Source: Todiramphus chloris collaris (taxonomy: Eukaryota; Chordata; Aves; Coraciiformes; Alcedinidae). Taken from it: 64,000 bases of DNA. Both the position numbers and the translations under genes were made by a program. A model generated the notes under the pieces. The model ran no database searches, was not told where the DNA came from, and saw only the letters and a program-made list of their open reading frames with translations. The stretch is from the NCBI GenBank assembly GCA_025345505.1, contig JANVCC010000012.1, positions 11,687,845-11,751,844 of the forward strand, given 5' to 3'. Shown piece by piece: positions 24,590-37,239 of this stretch (positions are counted from its first letter, which is position 1; every line of letters starts with the position of its first letter).

Positions 24590-24985
24590 TTCATGAGCAT
24601 TGGTGGACAGAATTGTATACTGAATTTTAGCTATGATTCCATAGTTACCTTGTTCAATACCTCCATTAGTTACCTATTTTCATTATTTCTTCCTTCATTT
24701 CCATGTTTGCAAATAGAAAAACCTTTCTGCTTATGACCTAGGTTCAGAGTTGTCATTTACTAGTTTGCTTTCTCACGGAAGCTCAATGATCCACTGAGCT
24801 CTATAAGCTTCTGGCCTCCACAGATTATTGTAAAAGTTTTGAAATGTTTAAAGGCACAATCTTGCACATTCCCATTGAGTTGCATCCTTTTTCATCTTGT
24901 GTAAGTTCTAAAATCAACAGTCTGTCAGTATGGTATCCTGATCTTTCCTTGTATAGTCTTTGACATTCAGTTTCGTGTCACCAGG
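24590..24985 (-). mobile_element. Very old CR1-like LINE fragment
   Basis: A highly decayed antisense CR1 C-terminal region can be followed by ordered landmarks: a GTGGACAGAATTGTATACTG stretch (the antisense of the region where CR1 has a 'subject to a chemical/array of samples'-like Gln-Phe/Trp motif), then TTGTTCAATACC, and later TTGCACATTCCCATTGAG, GCATCCTTTTTCATC and TTTCGTGTCACC. The last corresponds to the complement of the reverse-transcriptase Asp-Asp motif region. The order and spacing fit, but identity at any point is low. It is older than the other CR1 copies in the window. A profile search would decide. Confidence 0.45.
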
Positions 24986-24989
24986 AAAT

Positions 24990-27900
24990 GTCCTAGAGAT
25001 TCACCTATGTTTTACTTTAAGCCTCCCAACATGTCAGAAAACACTGCATGAACAATTTCAACATTGGGATTTCATACGTACTGGGTGTTTTGTTTTATAT
25101 TAAAGCTTGTTTTGTTGGTGGCTGAGTTTGAAACTTCCTATGGTTATTTTGAAAAGAGTAACAAAACATAACCAAGAAAGGTATCTAAGAATTATTTTAT
25201 GGAGTTACTTAGGATTTTCATCCTTATAGTTCGGCTTTCAGAATGGTGGAACAAAGTGTGATAGAATGGAAGGTGAGGGTACTTTCCTGTCCTGCTGGAT
25301 AAATCATGTCTTGATATCCCTATATTGTTCCAGTAATATAGAAAGCACACATATGAATATGGAATGGAGGTGACAAAAGTTATCACTTTACCTCCCCTAA
25401 AGGCCAACTATCCAGAGTTTTGTATATTCAGATATCTTTCATACTGTATGACATTATTATGTTCTATGTATCTGCTCCTTCAATATATTACAGCCTTTAT
25501 TTATATATACACCTAAGTATGTATGCATAAAGACAAATAGATATTCATATACAGGGGATGATATTCTTACCTCTTTGAAATTGTTACTAATATGCTTTTA
25601 CTTAAATGTGGTAATAGTCTCACATTTAGTTTATGTTGCAATTACATTGTGAAACCAGTCACTTCAATAAAGGATTGACATTTTCTGTTACTGCAAAATG
25701 ACTTTTTCAGAGAGACACTTTGTGGAATTACTCAGATTTGTAGGTATTTAGTGAAATGAATAACAAGCATTTTTTACCTAGTTGGACTACTCCACACAGT
25801 CATTGCATAAAATGCCTGAATGTTTTGAGTATTTCATAAAACCACTCATATTAGGGAAATCTAGTATATTATAAAATGTAGCATGTAGAATGTTCTGCTG
25901 CAATTTTGATGGGGAAAGTAGTCTTCCATCAAAAAAGGTACTCTCAGAATCTTCTTACAATTGGGTTATTAGTTAACAAATAAAACTGTTGCACAAGAAA
26001 TCCTTTATCATGTTGATTCTCAGTTCTTTTCAGCTCTATTGGAGTTAGGATGCTTCTTCTTCTAAGGAACTTTAATATTTTTTTCTTCCATGGTCATTTC
26101 TTTTAGTGTTTCTGTAAAAAAGTTAACTAAAATGTTCAGTCTTTCTGATGGAAATATCATCAGTTTGAAAGAACTGCAGGTCTCCCTGACACACAGAATC
26201 TAACCATGGTTATGTTACTCTGGACACCTCCAACAATATTTCAAGTTTAAAAACATGTTAACGTGAAAGTATGTGCACATATACCCATACAAGAGGCATG
26301 CAATATGTACTCTAACCATATTTTCTTAGGCTTTAGATGTCAATATGGATGCTTCATCAATAATGTTTTACAGTTCCAAGAAAGGTAAGATATAGTTTAT
26401 ACACTGAGCCATGTCTGGTTACAAAATTCATGTTATAGCCCTCTGGTGTCAGTACTTGGGGAGAATATGTCTTTTGTAAGCTGAATTTAAAATGGAAAAT
26501 GAAATATTTAAACTATTTGACTTTATACCACTCCTGAATAATAAAGCAATTTCTATTATGCCAGGAGAATGATTATTATCATGTTATACCACTGATGTGA
26601 TTTCTACATGCTACATAAAACACAAGAATAGAAAACATGGAAGTATGTCAAACTTCTCTGAGCAATATGTGAGTCTCCACTTATAACATACGTGTTCTAC
26701 GCATCTTCCTTTATATTATCCATCTTGGGATAGAAGATGAATTATATACAGTGTCTCTGAAAAGGCTTCCTAAAAGTCATGCAACATTTTTCCATCCCTT
26801 TCAAAGTATTTGGCAACTTATTCCACAAATCTTTACATTTAAGATGGCAAGATTGTTTTGCAGCAATATTGGTTCTTAATAGCAAAGTAAAGTAGCACAA
26901 GTAGCTTTTCAACATCTTGCAAAGATCTTTTCTATATAAGAATTGTATGAATGCTCATTTTATGTAACTTGCTTTGCAAGTATCTTGATTTCATGGAATT
27001 TTCCTTCCATGATTTGGCTTACAATGAAAATTAGAACGATTCCAACTGCTTAATGATCCTCTTAACAAGAAAGTTTAAGGAATGGTGTCCTATGCAAGTT
27101 TTATCTTGATACTACCTTTCTCTTTTAGTTAATTTACAACCCATTTTAGATTAGATTTGGGCTTGCATCTCTAGCTGCATGCATTGCAGGGTAGAGGTCA
27201 TTGACACCAGAAGATGGAAGTTGGGGTTTTGGCTTTCCAGAAGGGAAATGACATCCACTGTTACTTTTTGAAAACCAAGCATAAGTCTGTTAGGTCACTG
27301 ATGGACATATTATTTTAGGAAAAGACAATGAACTATTCTTATCACAGTACCTTTCCTTCTAAAATGAATGCTCATTCACTGAACAGGCTTGTGTTCTCAT
27401 AGGAACATAAAGTCCCCTTAACTGGACACACTATGCTGCATTTTTGGCATCTTGTTAATTTTATTTTTGTAAAATGTACATTTCTTTATAATATTCCATA
27501 CCAGTATTTATATATACTCTATAGTTCTTTCACATTTCTGTTGCTTTGCAATCTACCCAATTGAATTGAATGAACTTATGTTGTAGGGAGTAATAGTGTA
27601 AAAGGTTGCTTATTATCATAGTTTGTAAACAAATAGAATGCTATTTTCTGTTAGGTTTATAACTGAATCTATCATATACTACTAGCAGCTACTCAGAATT
27701 CAGAACTATAATAGAAAGTGACCATAAAATTCCTCCCCAAACTCTATCTAATAAGTTAGTTTTCTTATTTCATTATACTTGCACCAATAACATCATAAAA
27801 TTGCCATTAAAAACATGCTTTTGACCCTAGGAAGTATGCTTAGAGAAACTTCTTAAGACTGGAAGCAGGGATTTTGAATACCAAATCTTTTTGCAGGGTA

Positions 27901-30900
27901 TATATTTGTTCATTTGTTTATTTTTTGCATACTTTAAGCGTAACATATACAGAGGAGGAAAATGAGGTCCCCTCACCTTGTGGAGACCTTGAGAAAGGGA
28001 AAAGGAAATAAATACATTTGACTTTTTAAAAAGTTTGTCTTTTGTACAGTTTCTCAATCTCTTTTCCTGTAAACAGAACAGCTTCAGTAGACATGTGTTT
28101 TTTGTTTTTTCAGATTTAAAAATTACTTTTAGAAATTAATTTTAAGAGTAAAATGGTTGTTTCCCATATCTACGAGGGAAGAAATCACAGATGATGTGCA
28201 CACAACCCTATTTTACAGCAGCACTGTAACTTTTCTTATTTTAATTGAAATTCTTTAGGGTTTGATTCTAGTCCTGGAATGAATCCCAGTACTGAATACA
28301 CGTCACTTTATTTTGAAGAGTAGGTATGTCTTGCAAGTCTTATTTCATTTAATTAAATGAGTAAGGAAAATCTTGACTCTTATTAATGCAATTGGATGAG
28401 TTGATCTCTGACATCCATCTTTGTCCTGGTTATTTTAGCTAGGCAATTTACTCTAAATTGGACAATTTTACAATAAAACAAATCACAACAACAACAAAAA
28501 AAAATTAGACAAATGTTATGGATTTATATGGAAAAGTACTGTGAAGAGCAAAAGGTTAATGAGGATTTGGTTTGGTTTCAATTAATGTTGCAAAGCCTGA
28601 AAATGGGTCAGAACCTTGCTGAAAATGTACTCTGTCTTTTCTGGTGGGATTTATGTGAGCAAATAAAGACCTTTAGCAAAGATCCCACAAACTGATTTTA
28701 AAAAACATGCTTACTGCTCTCTTCAAAAATACAAAGATGACTATTGCTGATGTAGTCTTCCTCAAATTGCCTATCCCAAGCCAGATGAGATAAATCCCAC
28801 ACTTAGCATCTGCAGTGTAAATGAACAACACTCCATATTGAACATATGCCTAAAGTCTGAAAAAAACACAGGTCTTTAAAATGTGGTTTACCATATTTAA
28901 ATAGGTGGTTTATGATGGTATCTCACATTTCACAAAAGCAAAGCTGTTTCACTGAACTGGTAACAGTCTGCTAAACTGTTCATAAAGTCACCAGGAAATA
29001 GATACTTTCTCTTAGAATAAGTCACTTGCAAGGGTTGTGTTTTAGAGGGGTAACAGGGATAAGCAGTACTTTATATAGTCTGGTGGGGTTTATAATATAA
29101 AGAGATGAAGCAAGAGATTTTTTCTAAAATACTTTTAGAGTCTACAGAAATTCCCTTGACATATATATTGATCTTATACACCCATGAATTTCTTGAGCTG
29201 CTTCTATCACAATGTTAGTTTATTGTTTTTGAGAACTGTTTGATGGCTCACCTAACATCAGACCTGCTGTCTCTTAAGAATATAAAAGAAGGTGATTATT
29301 AATTGCTTACAGCTGTGCCATCCTCTATTACTACACTGCGGAAATTGGTTCCCTGTTTTCATTTCTGTTTGAGTATAGATAGCTACTTATCAGAATATTT
29401 TCAAAAGTGTGCAATTAAAAAAGTCTGTAGACATAGAACAATTAATACATGTTATGATGTATATTGAACTATGAATTTTAGTGAATAAGAATATATTTTT
29501 GTCTATTCCCCAAAGTTGAAATTACATCCTAAGGTATGGTTCATAGCAGCAAATACATGTGTTTTCTGAAGGACTAGTAAAAAACCCCTACTTTTTTCAT
29601 CTAGAGGATAGTTCCATAAAGGTCCAGTGACCACCAAAAGAGGGTATTTTCAGTCTGCTGATCTCCCTAAGTTTGAGCTCTCTCTGATTTTACTACTTAA
29701 AAGGTATAAGTATCCCATATAGAGTAAAGTTAATCTTGGTCTTTGGTGAAATTATTCTACTAAATAAATAGGTTATGGCATAAGGTACAAGTAGCATGTG
29801 ACAGGTTGTATGCATCCCACTCTTCCCCTACCCCCTGAATAGAAGACTGTATACAGCTACCAGCAGAGAATGATCCTTGATATACACTAGCACTCCAACA
29901 GCACCTGGGTGTTGGTTTGGAAATCTATATGGATGACCACATGCCAATGTTTGGGTCTGTATGTGCTCTATCCTCATTTGGGTTGCTAGCACAGATGTAA
30001 GTAAAAATGTTCTGATCATTTTTCCTAGTTTGTATTGAGTGCTGTAGAAAAAAGATGAGACGGTGCCTTCAAGGGACACAAATTAGAGAGGCTATGTGCC
30101 GTGGAGCTGGTGTAGCTGCTTCAGCGCTGTGATCTCCATCAAGGATGGAATGTGCTGAGGCATGCTATGTCAAGGGTAGACATTGCTGATGTACCCTGGC
30201 TGGGATGGATGGACCAGCACAACGGCATGCGCAAGCCTGCCTGCATCCTGGTTTACATACCACTAGAAAAGTCATAGAAATACATTAAAATTTTCTCAAT
30301 GTGTCTCTAGTCCTTGTGCTGCTCAGAAAAATAAACTGTGCTTATGGCTGGGTGTTTTCCCATTACCCGGCGTCACCATTACATGTTCATTTTGTACTGT
30401 GTTTAGTCTTCAGTGCGTGTAGGCATATACTACAATATCTATGATCTCTCTTGGTCAGATGACATTTCAATCATACTTCTTCAAAGCACAATTACATTTT
30501 TACTAATTAGTAATTCACACACAATATCAGTTTTAAATCCACAACTTCTATGAATATGCCTTCTAATAAACATGATCAGCAAATTATTAAAGGAAAATGA
30601 ACAAAAACATGGTATCAATTTTATTGCATTAATGCACAATAATCCAACTACCAAAATAATTCTGTGTTTTGTATGTGTATTATGTATTCACATGCATTGC
30701 AGTCACAGACACAGAGAAAATTATACATACTGCATTTTTGCCAAATGCTCCTTTCCAATATGAAACATATTAGTATTTCTAGTACTCTCTTAACCCTGAG
30801 TATTTACTTTCTATTCTGAAGGAACAGATAACAAGCTTTTCAGTTACCTATTTTGTACAAATGTTCTCTTCTGTCTGATGATGAAGACAGAAAACATGAC

Positions 30901-32760
30901 AATTCAAATTCTTGGGGGTTCCCACTAATGTTGCTTAAACCTGATTTTCCTGAAAGCAGAAGTAGCCCTAGTCCTAGTGTTTGTCTTATTTATATTTATT
31001 CTGAGCTACCACTATAGCTCTCAGTTAAGAGATTTTAAATTACTAGTTTAACCAGGTTATTCTGACTACACATTTTTGAGGGTTTAGCAGTGTGATGAAA
31101 CTTGTAAATTTTATCTCAGTAGAACAAGAAGTACTAGCTTTTTTTCCTATATGCCTGTTGAATGGAGTTTAGTCCTCTTGTCATTGCATTTTAAACAATT
31201 TTATTTTGTCATCAGTTAAAACGTTCTTAATTTCATTCTATTTTAGCACCACATTCAAACTGTTAATATAAAGGAGTCACTCATGCTCTTTTTCTCTGTA
31301 GCAAGCTCTACTAGCTAAATTAACCTGTGACAAAACCCACTCTAATTTAAGATAATCAAACAATTAACAAATAAACAAAGTTACTCACACCCAGGTTCTT
31401 GAGAAAATATTTTGCAAATATTGATAGCATAGTTTCCCATTAGAGCTTGGAAATGCATTTCATGTATTGGGCTATTTATCCTGATTTTTGTCTTTAGCCT
31501 CATGTATTTTCTTGTCCAGATGATTAAGGGGGTAAGACCAAGAATCTCAAGTGAAAGTCAAGTTTTTCATTAGATATATTCTAGTCTCAATTTTTCTTGT
31601 ATTTTGTCTGTCAAATTTCCATGAGTGACTGCAAATTTAATGAAGTGACATCATCTGAAGTTTTCTCTCACAATAGTTATTAATAACCATTACTCTAACT
31701 GCATGCCCAATAGATAAAAAATAAATAAAATTAATGTTGCATCCAGCCTATTCACAAACCACCAAGATTTTCACATAGAATCTGTGTCTTCATCATATGC
31801 ATAATTTGCCTTATGCAACCAACCGAGACATGAAAAATTCAAGATCCTGACATCCCTGATCTGACTGTACCAAGGTTCCTCAGAGTAAAATATATCTTTC
31901 CCTTCAGATGGTCTGTCTAAAGGCTGTTAATTCAAATTCCACAGCTGACATAGTGTTCAGTGTAGAGAATGAAGTTCCATTGCTAACAATTTAAAAAGAC
32001 AGCAAAGATATTGGAAAGTCACTATAATATTGATCCTATGAAAATTTCCACTAAAATTCACAGGTAACAGTTTTATGCCACATATGAAATTTCCTCCTAA
32101 TGTGCTATCATAGTCCTGTGTATAGTGACGTGTCATAACTTAAAGAGGAAGGAACAATTAATGAATTACTGCAAAAAGGTTTTTAAGCAATAAGTAAAGT
32201 CATAGATGGGAGAAATAACTGCTACAGGCAACTAGCCAACTGTTGCACTGACAAAGAATACACCACTTCCCTCAAGCACAGAAACTGGTGAGAACTTTTC
32301 CTCTGATTACTTCTTTTACAGAGATTCCTTCCATTTGTAAGACAATTGAAGAAAACAAAGAAGTGGAGTTTTCTATCATCCATGTTTCCTCTAACCCTGT
32401 GCTACACCCGTGTAGCTCTGGGACTTGTGCTCAAATATAGATACCCCTACTGTCTGTGTATAGCCTACTGCTGTACTGAGTTCTCTGTTACGGATAATCT
32501 AAAAAGGGTTTGGCACACCTCTGACTGCTTTCTAGTCTTCATCCTTGTGCAAGTGGAATACCACAATTTTTCCCTCCTTATGTCTTGAATGATAATCTAG
32601 ATACCCTCCCAGAAACTCAACACATATCTGCACATCAGTCCAGTAAGATTTTTAATTGGACAATGTTAAAAGCAGAGACCTGAAATCTTCTTCAGAACCC
32701 AGTGTTAGAAATGCAGTAAGACATTAGGTCCACCTCTCACTGCATCTATATATGTGCACA
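24990..32760. other. Long stretch of unique AT-rich non-coding DNA
   Basis: Almost 8 kb with no recognisable gene, LTR or CR1 piece. Open frames are at most 83 codons and have no family features. A slightly GC-richer segment with several CpGs lies at about 30,060-30,250. Homopolymers are short. This is the longest segment of the window without any repeat that I can name, so conserved non-coding elements would be worth looking for here. Confidence 0.55.
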
Positions 32761-32764
32761 AGCA

Positions 32765-32850
32765 GACTTTGTCTTACTAAAGTCAAGTCTTACACAAGTA
32801 AGAAAGACATATGTAAGTCTTACACAAGTAAGACTTTGTCTTACTAAAGT
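32765..32850. repeat. Palindromic local duplication
   Basis: Two 18-19-base units are duplicated in swapped order. GACTTTGTCTTACTAAAGT occurs at 32,765-32,783 and 32,832-32,850. AAGTCTTACACAAGTAAG occurs at 32,785-32,802 and 32,815-32,832. Each unit is itself partly palindromic: AAGTCTTAC/GTAAGACTT (32,815-32,823 and 32,828-32,836) pair around ACAA. Single strands could fold into several alternative stems. It sits 60 bp before the 5' end of the plus-strand CR1. Confidence 0.88.
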
Positions 32851-32910
32851 ATGCCACATCAGAAAGCTTGAGAAGGTCTTAAGGTTTTAGATGATTTCTA
32901 GGAGGCTATG

Positions 32911-34060
32911 TTTCAAGGCCTTTGACATGGTGCGCCACAACATCCTTCTCTCTAAAATGGAGACATATGGATTTGATGGGTGGACTATTTGATGGATAAA
33001 GAAAGGGATAAGGAAAGGGATAGATGTTTGCATTCAGAGAGTAGTGGTCAACAGTTCAATGTCCAGATGGTGATCAGTGATGAATTGTGCCCCTCAGGAG
33101 TCCATATTGGGACCAATACTGTTTAATATCTTTATCAGTGTCATAGACAGTGGAAGCGGGTGTACCCCTAGCAAACTTGCATATTACACCAATCTCAGTG
33201 TTGCGATTGACATTCCTGAGGAATGGGATGCCATTTAGACAGACCTGGACAAGCTTGAGAAGTGGGTCCATGTGAACCTCATCAAGTTCAACAAGGCCAA
33301 GTGTAAAATCCTGCATAGGGTTCAAGACAATCCCTGGTATCAATACAGGCTGGAGGATGAAGTGTTTGAGAACAGCCCTGGAAGAAGGACTTGAGGGTAT
33401 TAGTGGATGAAAAACTGTATGAGCCAGAAATGTGTCCTTACAACCCAGAAAACCAACTGTATCCTGGGCTGCATTAAAAGAAGCATGGCCAGCATGATGA
33501 GGGAGGTTATTCTGACCCTCTACTCCACTCTGATAAGACCTCATTTGGAGACCTCCTTGCTCTGGAGTCCTCAGCACAAGAAAAAGACATGAACTTATTG
33601 GAGCATGTCCAGAGAAGGGCCACAAAGATGATCAGATGGCTAGAGCACCTCTCCTGTGATGACAGGCCAAGAAAGTTGGAGTTGTTCAGACTGGAGAAGG
33701 AAAGGCTGTGGGGACACATTACAGCCTTTCAATACTTGAAGGGGGCTTATAGGAAAGACAGGGGCAGACATTTTAATAGGGCCTGTTGCAATAGGAGAAT
33801 GGGCAATGGTTTTAAGCTAAAAGAGGGTAGAATCAGACTAGATAAAAGGAATAAATTTTTTACAATGAGGGTGGTGAAACTCTGAAACAGGTTGCCCAGA
33901 GAGGTGGTAGATGCTGCATTCCTGGAAGTGTTCAGTCAGGTTGGATGGGACTCTGAGCAACCTGATCTAGTTGAAGATGTCTCTACTCACTGCAGAGGGG
34001 TTGGAACTAGATGTCGTTTAAAGGTCTCTTCCAACTCAATCTATTCTGTGATTCTATGAT
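32911..34060 (+). mobile_element. CR1 LINE, 3' 1.15 kb, decayed ORF2 and 3' UTR
   Basis: A 5'-truncated CR1 starting within the reverse-transcriptase domain of ORF2 and running to the 3' end. Recognisable parts in order: KAFDMVRHNILLSKM (first catalytic-motif region, entered just after the Asp), PQESILGPILFNIF, the palm motif region changed from the usual Phe-Ala-Asp-Asp to LAYY at about 33,175-33,190, EKWVHVNLIKFNKAKC, then the C-terminal LEHVQRRATKMIRWLEHL block (33,592 on), and the 3' UTR with CTGCAGAGGGGTTGGAACTA and a short TTCTGTGATTCTATGAT tail. In-frame stops at about 33,236 and earlier, and frame changes, break the frame. Both catalytic Asp are lost, so it is inactive. Its 3' end differs from that of the 22.8-kb copy, so it belongs to another, older subfamily. 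The 183-codon minus-strand open frame at 33,074-33,625 is its antisense shadow. Confidence 0.93.
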
Positions 34061-36400
34061 CTATGAAGTCACTTAAAAGTGAAGTTCTTTTCATATGTTC
34101 ATTTTCAAAAGTGTGAAAAACAGACATGTGGCTTGGAAGTACCTAATTTGCAGATAAATAACAGCATTACTTTTGTCTCTGTTGTAAAGATATGTATCAA
34201 AAGCCATTAATATGCCTTTCTGTTATTTCCTGAAGTAGCTTTGCCATTGGAATCCATCAACATATACCTATAGCATGCATTTCAATAAGCCTGTCTTGCT
34301 ATGCAGCAACAGTTTTAACAAGGAGAGCACAGGCAATACTCAAATTATTCCAATTATTTCAGGTCTGCATACCTGTGTTTTGTCTTATCCCTTCCCAACC
34401 ACAGTGATGCTGAAAAATATAGGACTGGATAAAATGCTACTGGAAAAAATTCAATTTAATTAACAGTCTCTAACTATGAGATGAGACGAAGTACAACTCA
34501 TATTTCAGATTCTGACTTAAATCTTTTTGTATCAGTGGCTATTAAATTATTTGGAGAAAACAACTCAAATGTTTTCTCATTTCTTTGGGTTTTAGCTCAT
34601 AGTATATGCTATACTTATTTTTTACTCCAGATTGTAAAGCCATAGTGATGACTCTGGAAGATTTCTTCATCCTTGTCAGTACTATAAGGCAATTTCACAC
34701 TTTCCTGACTCTGAAAGAGATGTAATACTTGGAGGTGTTAATTGACCAAATCATAAGTAAGGAGAGAAAAAAGATACCATGAAGTATAATTCTGTTCATG
34801 AGTTTGACTTAGAAATGTAGGAATGGTCATTATACAACAGATATTCAGAGAGAACAAAACTTAAGCTCTTTTCCATTTCAATAAACTACTTTAAATTCTC
34901 AAATTAACTGCTTAGATTAAGCAATAAATATACCACCATTCTGTTGAAGATTACACATTAACCAGGAAAGCTGATTGGGCCATTTGCAAATTAGGCCAAT
35001 GGCAAATTGGACACTAACCTTAGTCTGAAGCTAAGCCTTTCTTCTCCCATCCAAATGCTTGGTTAAGGAAAGTCAGGCATGGCTGTGAATACTGAAATAG
35101 AAGGTTTTAAAAATTTTTTTTCGGTGTCAGGAAAGAGATACACTTAATTTGCCTGTAAAAATCCCAGTCCTCTTAACGGATTTGCCAGACATTGGCTTCC
35201 ATCTTTGTTACTGATGCTGACAGAAGTTTAAGATGCCCAACCTTAGATAATATATGCTAGTTCACAGAAGCAAGACCTTTTAAAATTAAAATAAAATAAA
35301 ATAAAATAAAAAAAAGATAAGAGAATTTACCATCTCAGATACAAAAGAAGCTGCAAAAATAAAAGGTCAAAATCTTATCTGTTGTCACCTGATGGTCAGG
35401 CCAGAATTATTCTTAACTCTACTTTCTGGGATTATTAGTCCAGATAATTCTTTGACTAACTTTTACATTTGTAAAACTCAGAAAGAGGCAGGTAAATCTG
35501 CCTATCCTGTTAGTAGAGACAAACTGTTAAAATTATTGATGGATTGGCTTCATTTCACAATAACAAATTGTTTTAATTGTTCAAGGGAATGGGTAAAAAA
35601 TGTTTCTTAATCATGACTTACTTTCTTTCCAGGGTGCCAGAATATCCCCTTAAGAGACAGATGAAATGAATCCCTTCCAGTGAAGCGTGTGTGCATCTCA
35701 GAAGACAAGGGAATGGGGCATCAAAAGTGACACTTTGTTTAAATAAGCAGTTTGGGACTATTCTTGTTGAATATTATAGGTCTTTTTCTTGTCACTACTG
35801 TAAAATAGAAAAATGTTTATTTTTCATTCTGTTTAAAAGCAAACATAAATCATAATTCTTGTCCTTTACACAATAATCTTCACCTTTCTTGCTTGGTGAA
35901 GATAATAAAAGTGAAGACAACAACAGTGACGTTAATATCCTCTTAGCCAGAAAACTGGAAATTATTCTTCAGTTTACATGTAGCATCAGAACTTTAAGTG
36001 CATGAAGATGGGAAGTAAGAAGCAAACAGCCAAAATCCTGATTCTTCTCTTAATACATGTGTTTGCATACTTAAGTCTTCTGATTCTTGCTGAATTGTCA
36101 GGAACTATACATAGGTCAGCAAATACCTCAGCATGAGTGGTTTTGGTAACAACAATGCTACCAGAAAACAAGACCCTTTTATACTGTTTTATGGGTGATC
36201 CACAGTATGTTTCTTTTTACAAATATCTAAAACTACCTAAGCTTTGGATCAAAAAAAGAGAAAGTGGAACAATTAAAATCACAGAGCTAAACTTGGATAA
36301 AATTTGCTTTTTACCTTTAGCTCCTGAGCTGAATCACAGTGATTTTCATTCTTCCTTGCCCTCCCTCCCAAAAGTGTAAAATAATACTTCAAAACTTAAA
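34061..36400. other. Unique AT-rich non-coding DNA
   Basis: No gene recognised. Includes an (AAAAT)n tract at 35,281-35,315. A 72-codon frame at 35,392-35,610 has an unremarkable composition and no recognisable family. Confidence 0.5.
35281..35315. repeat. (TAAAA)n microsatellite
   Basis: About five TAAAA units following a TAAAAT start and ending in a pure A run. Such tracts can be the tails of retroposons, but no body is recognisable upstream. Confidence 0.85.
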
Positions 36401-36429
36401 AATGGGTGTCCCATAACTTTAAATGACAC

Positions 36430-37165
36430 TTAATACAACCTCCTCTTGTCATAACAAACCAGGTTTATACTCCAGTGGGGGCTATGTAGTAATTTTGGAC
36501 TAGAACAGTGGAATTAGGATGGATTGTTTTTAACTTTGGTTCCAACTCTTTGAGTTTCATTTTGACTCGCTTGATTAAATTGATGTAAAAATTAAAAGCA
36601 AAACTTGGCTGAAGCAACTGTGTTTAAGGGAAAACTAGCCAAGGAAGCTGATAAAACTCTTTTACAGGCCATGTTAAAGGCATAAAGGGCTCAAGTTTAG
36701 GCATATTCAGACACAACTTATGTTCATTTTAAGGAAAAAAGGTGGGAGATGAAGTCATGTATCATATATTAAGACTGACTTGGAAAGTTTCTAAAATTTT
36801 TGATTTAGTTGGAGGTAGGGGAGCAGTTATGTACCTCATCCTTTTCTTTCTGGGAAGTCCTACCCACAAAAATACATTTAATATAATAGGATCTTTGACA
36901 CCTCGACACATCCAGTGGTAGTATGGGAGATGCACAAGGTGAAAGGGTGTAAAAAAACCCGAAGAATATATGTATGGAAAAGAAATAGAATTAGAGTAAA
37001 CTGGGTAATGAACGAAGAAAAGGTAACACTGAGAGAGGAATATAAGCTTAGGCAGTATGAATTCTTTTATCTCCACTGTTTATATTGTGTGAAGCTCACT
37101 TCATACCTAAACATACTTAATTTGGGGCAGAAAAGTTCTAATTCAGAGTTTATGACAAAAATGAT
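36430..37165 (+). other. Coding-like but broken stretch, possible mobile-element remnant
   Basis: Three plus-strand open segments follow one another in different frames with few stops: about 36,420-36,585 (three stops), 36,592-36,780 (two stops) and 36,734-36,919 continuing into a 36,915-37,172 frame. The middle one is rich in Lys/Ala/Glu/Leu. The third has a hydrophobic leader-like stretch (VMYLILFFLGS) after its Met at 36,757. A purine-rich run, AAGGAAAAAAGGTGGGAGA (36,731-36,749), is followed by TG, as a polypurine tract before an LTR would be. I recognise no family with confidence. It could be a heavily decayed retroelement or chance. I do not offer a function. Confidence 0.25.
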
Positions 37166-37209
37166 CATTTAAAGTGGTGAAGTAATGATTCTTCATCCGA
37201 TCTCTTTTA

Positions 37210-37239
37210 CATAGATGATTTACTTGTAAATCATCTATG
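37210..37239. repeat. Perfect 14-bp inverted repeat, 2-base spacer
   Basis: CATAGATGATTTAC (37,210-37,223) and GTAAATCATCTATG (37,226-37,239) are exact reverse complements separated by TT. The pairing ends sharply on both sides. It is the longest perfect short-spaced palindrome I found. It could extrude as a cruciform or serve as a dimeric protein site. Most such AT-rich palindromes have no known role. Confidence 0.9.

Noticed and set aside
33074-33625. 183-codon open frame on the minus strand, the longest in the window
   Set aside because: It lies entirely antisense to the ORF2 region of a plus-strand CR1 LINE and has no recognisable protein features.
36762-37076. 104-codon minus-strand frame
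   Set aside because: It is antisense to the coding-like plus-strand stretch and rich in aromatic and Ile/Leu residues as expected from AT-rich DNA; no family features.
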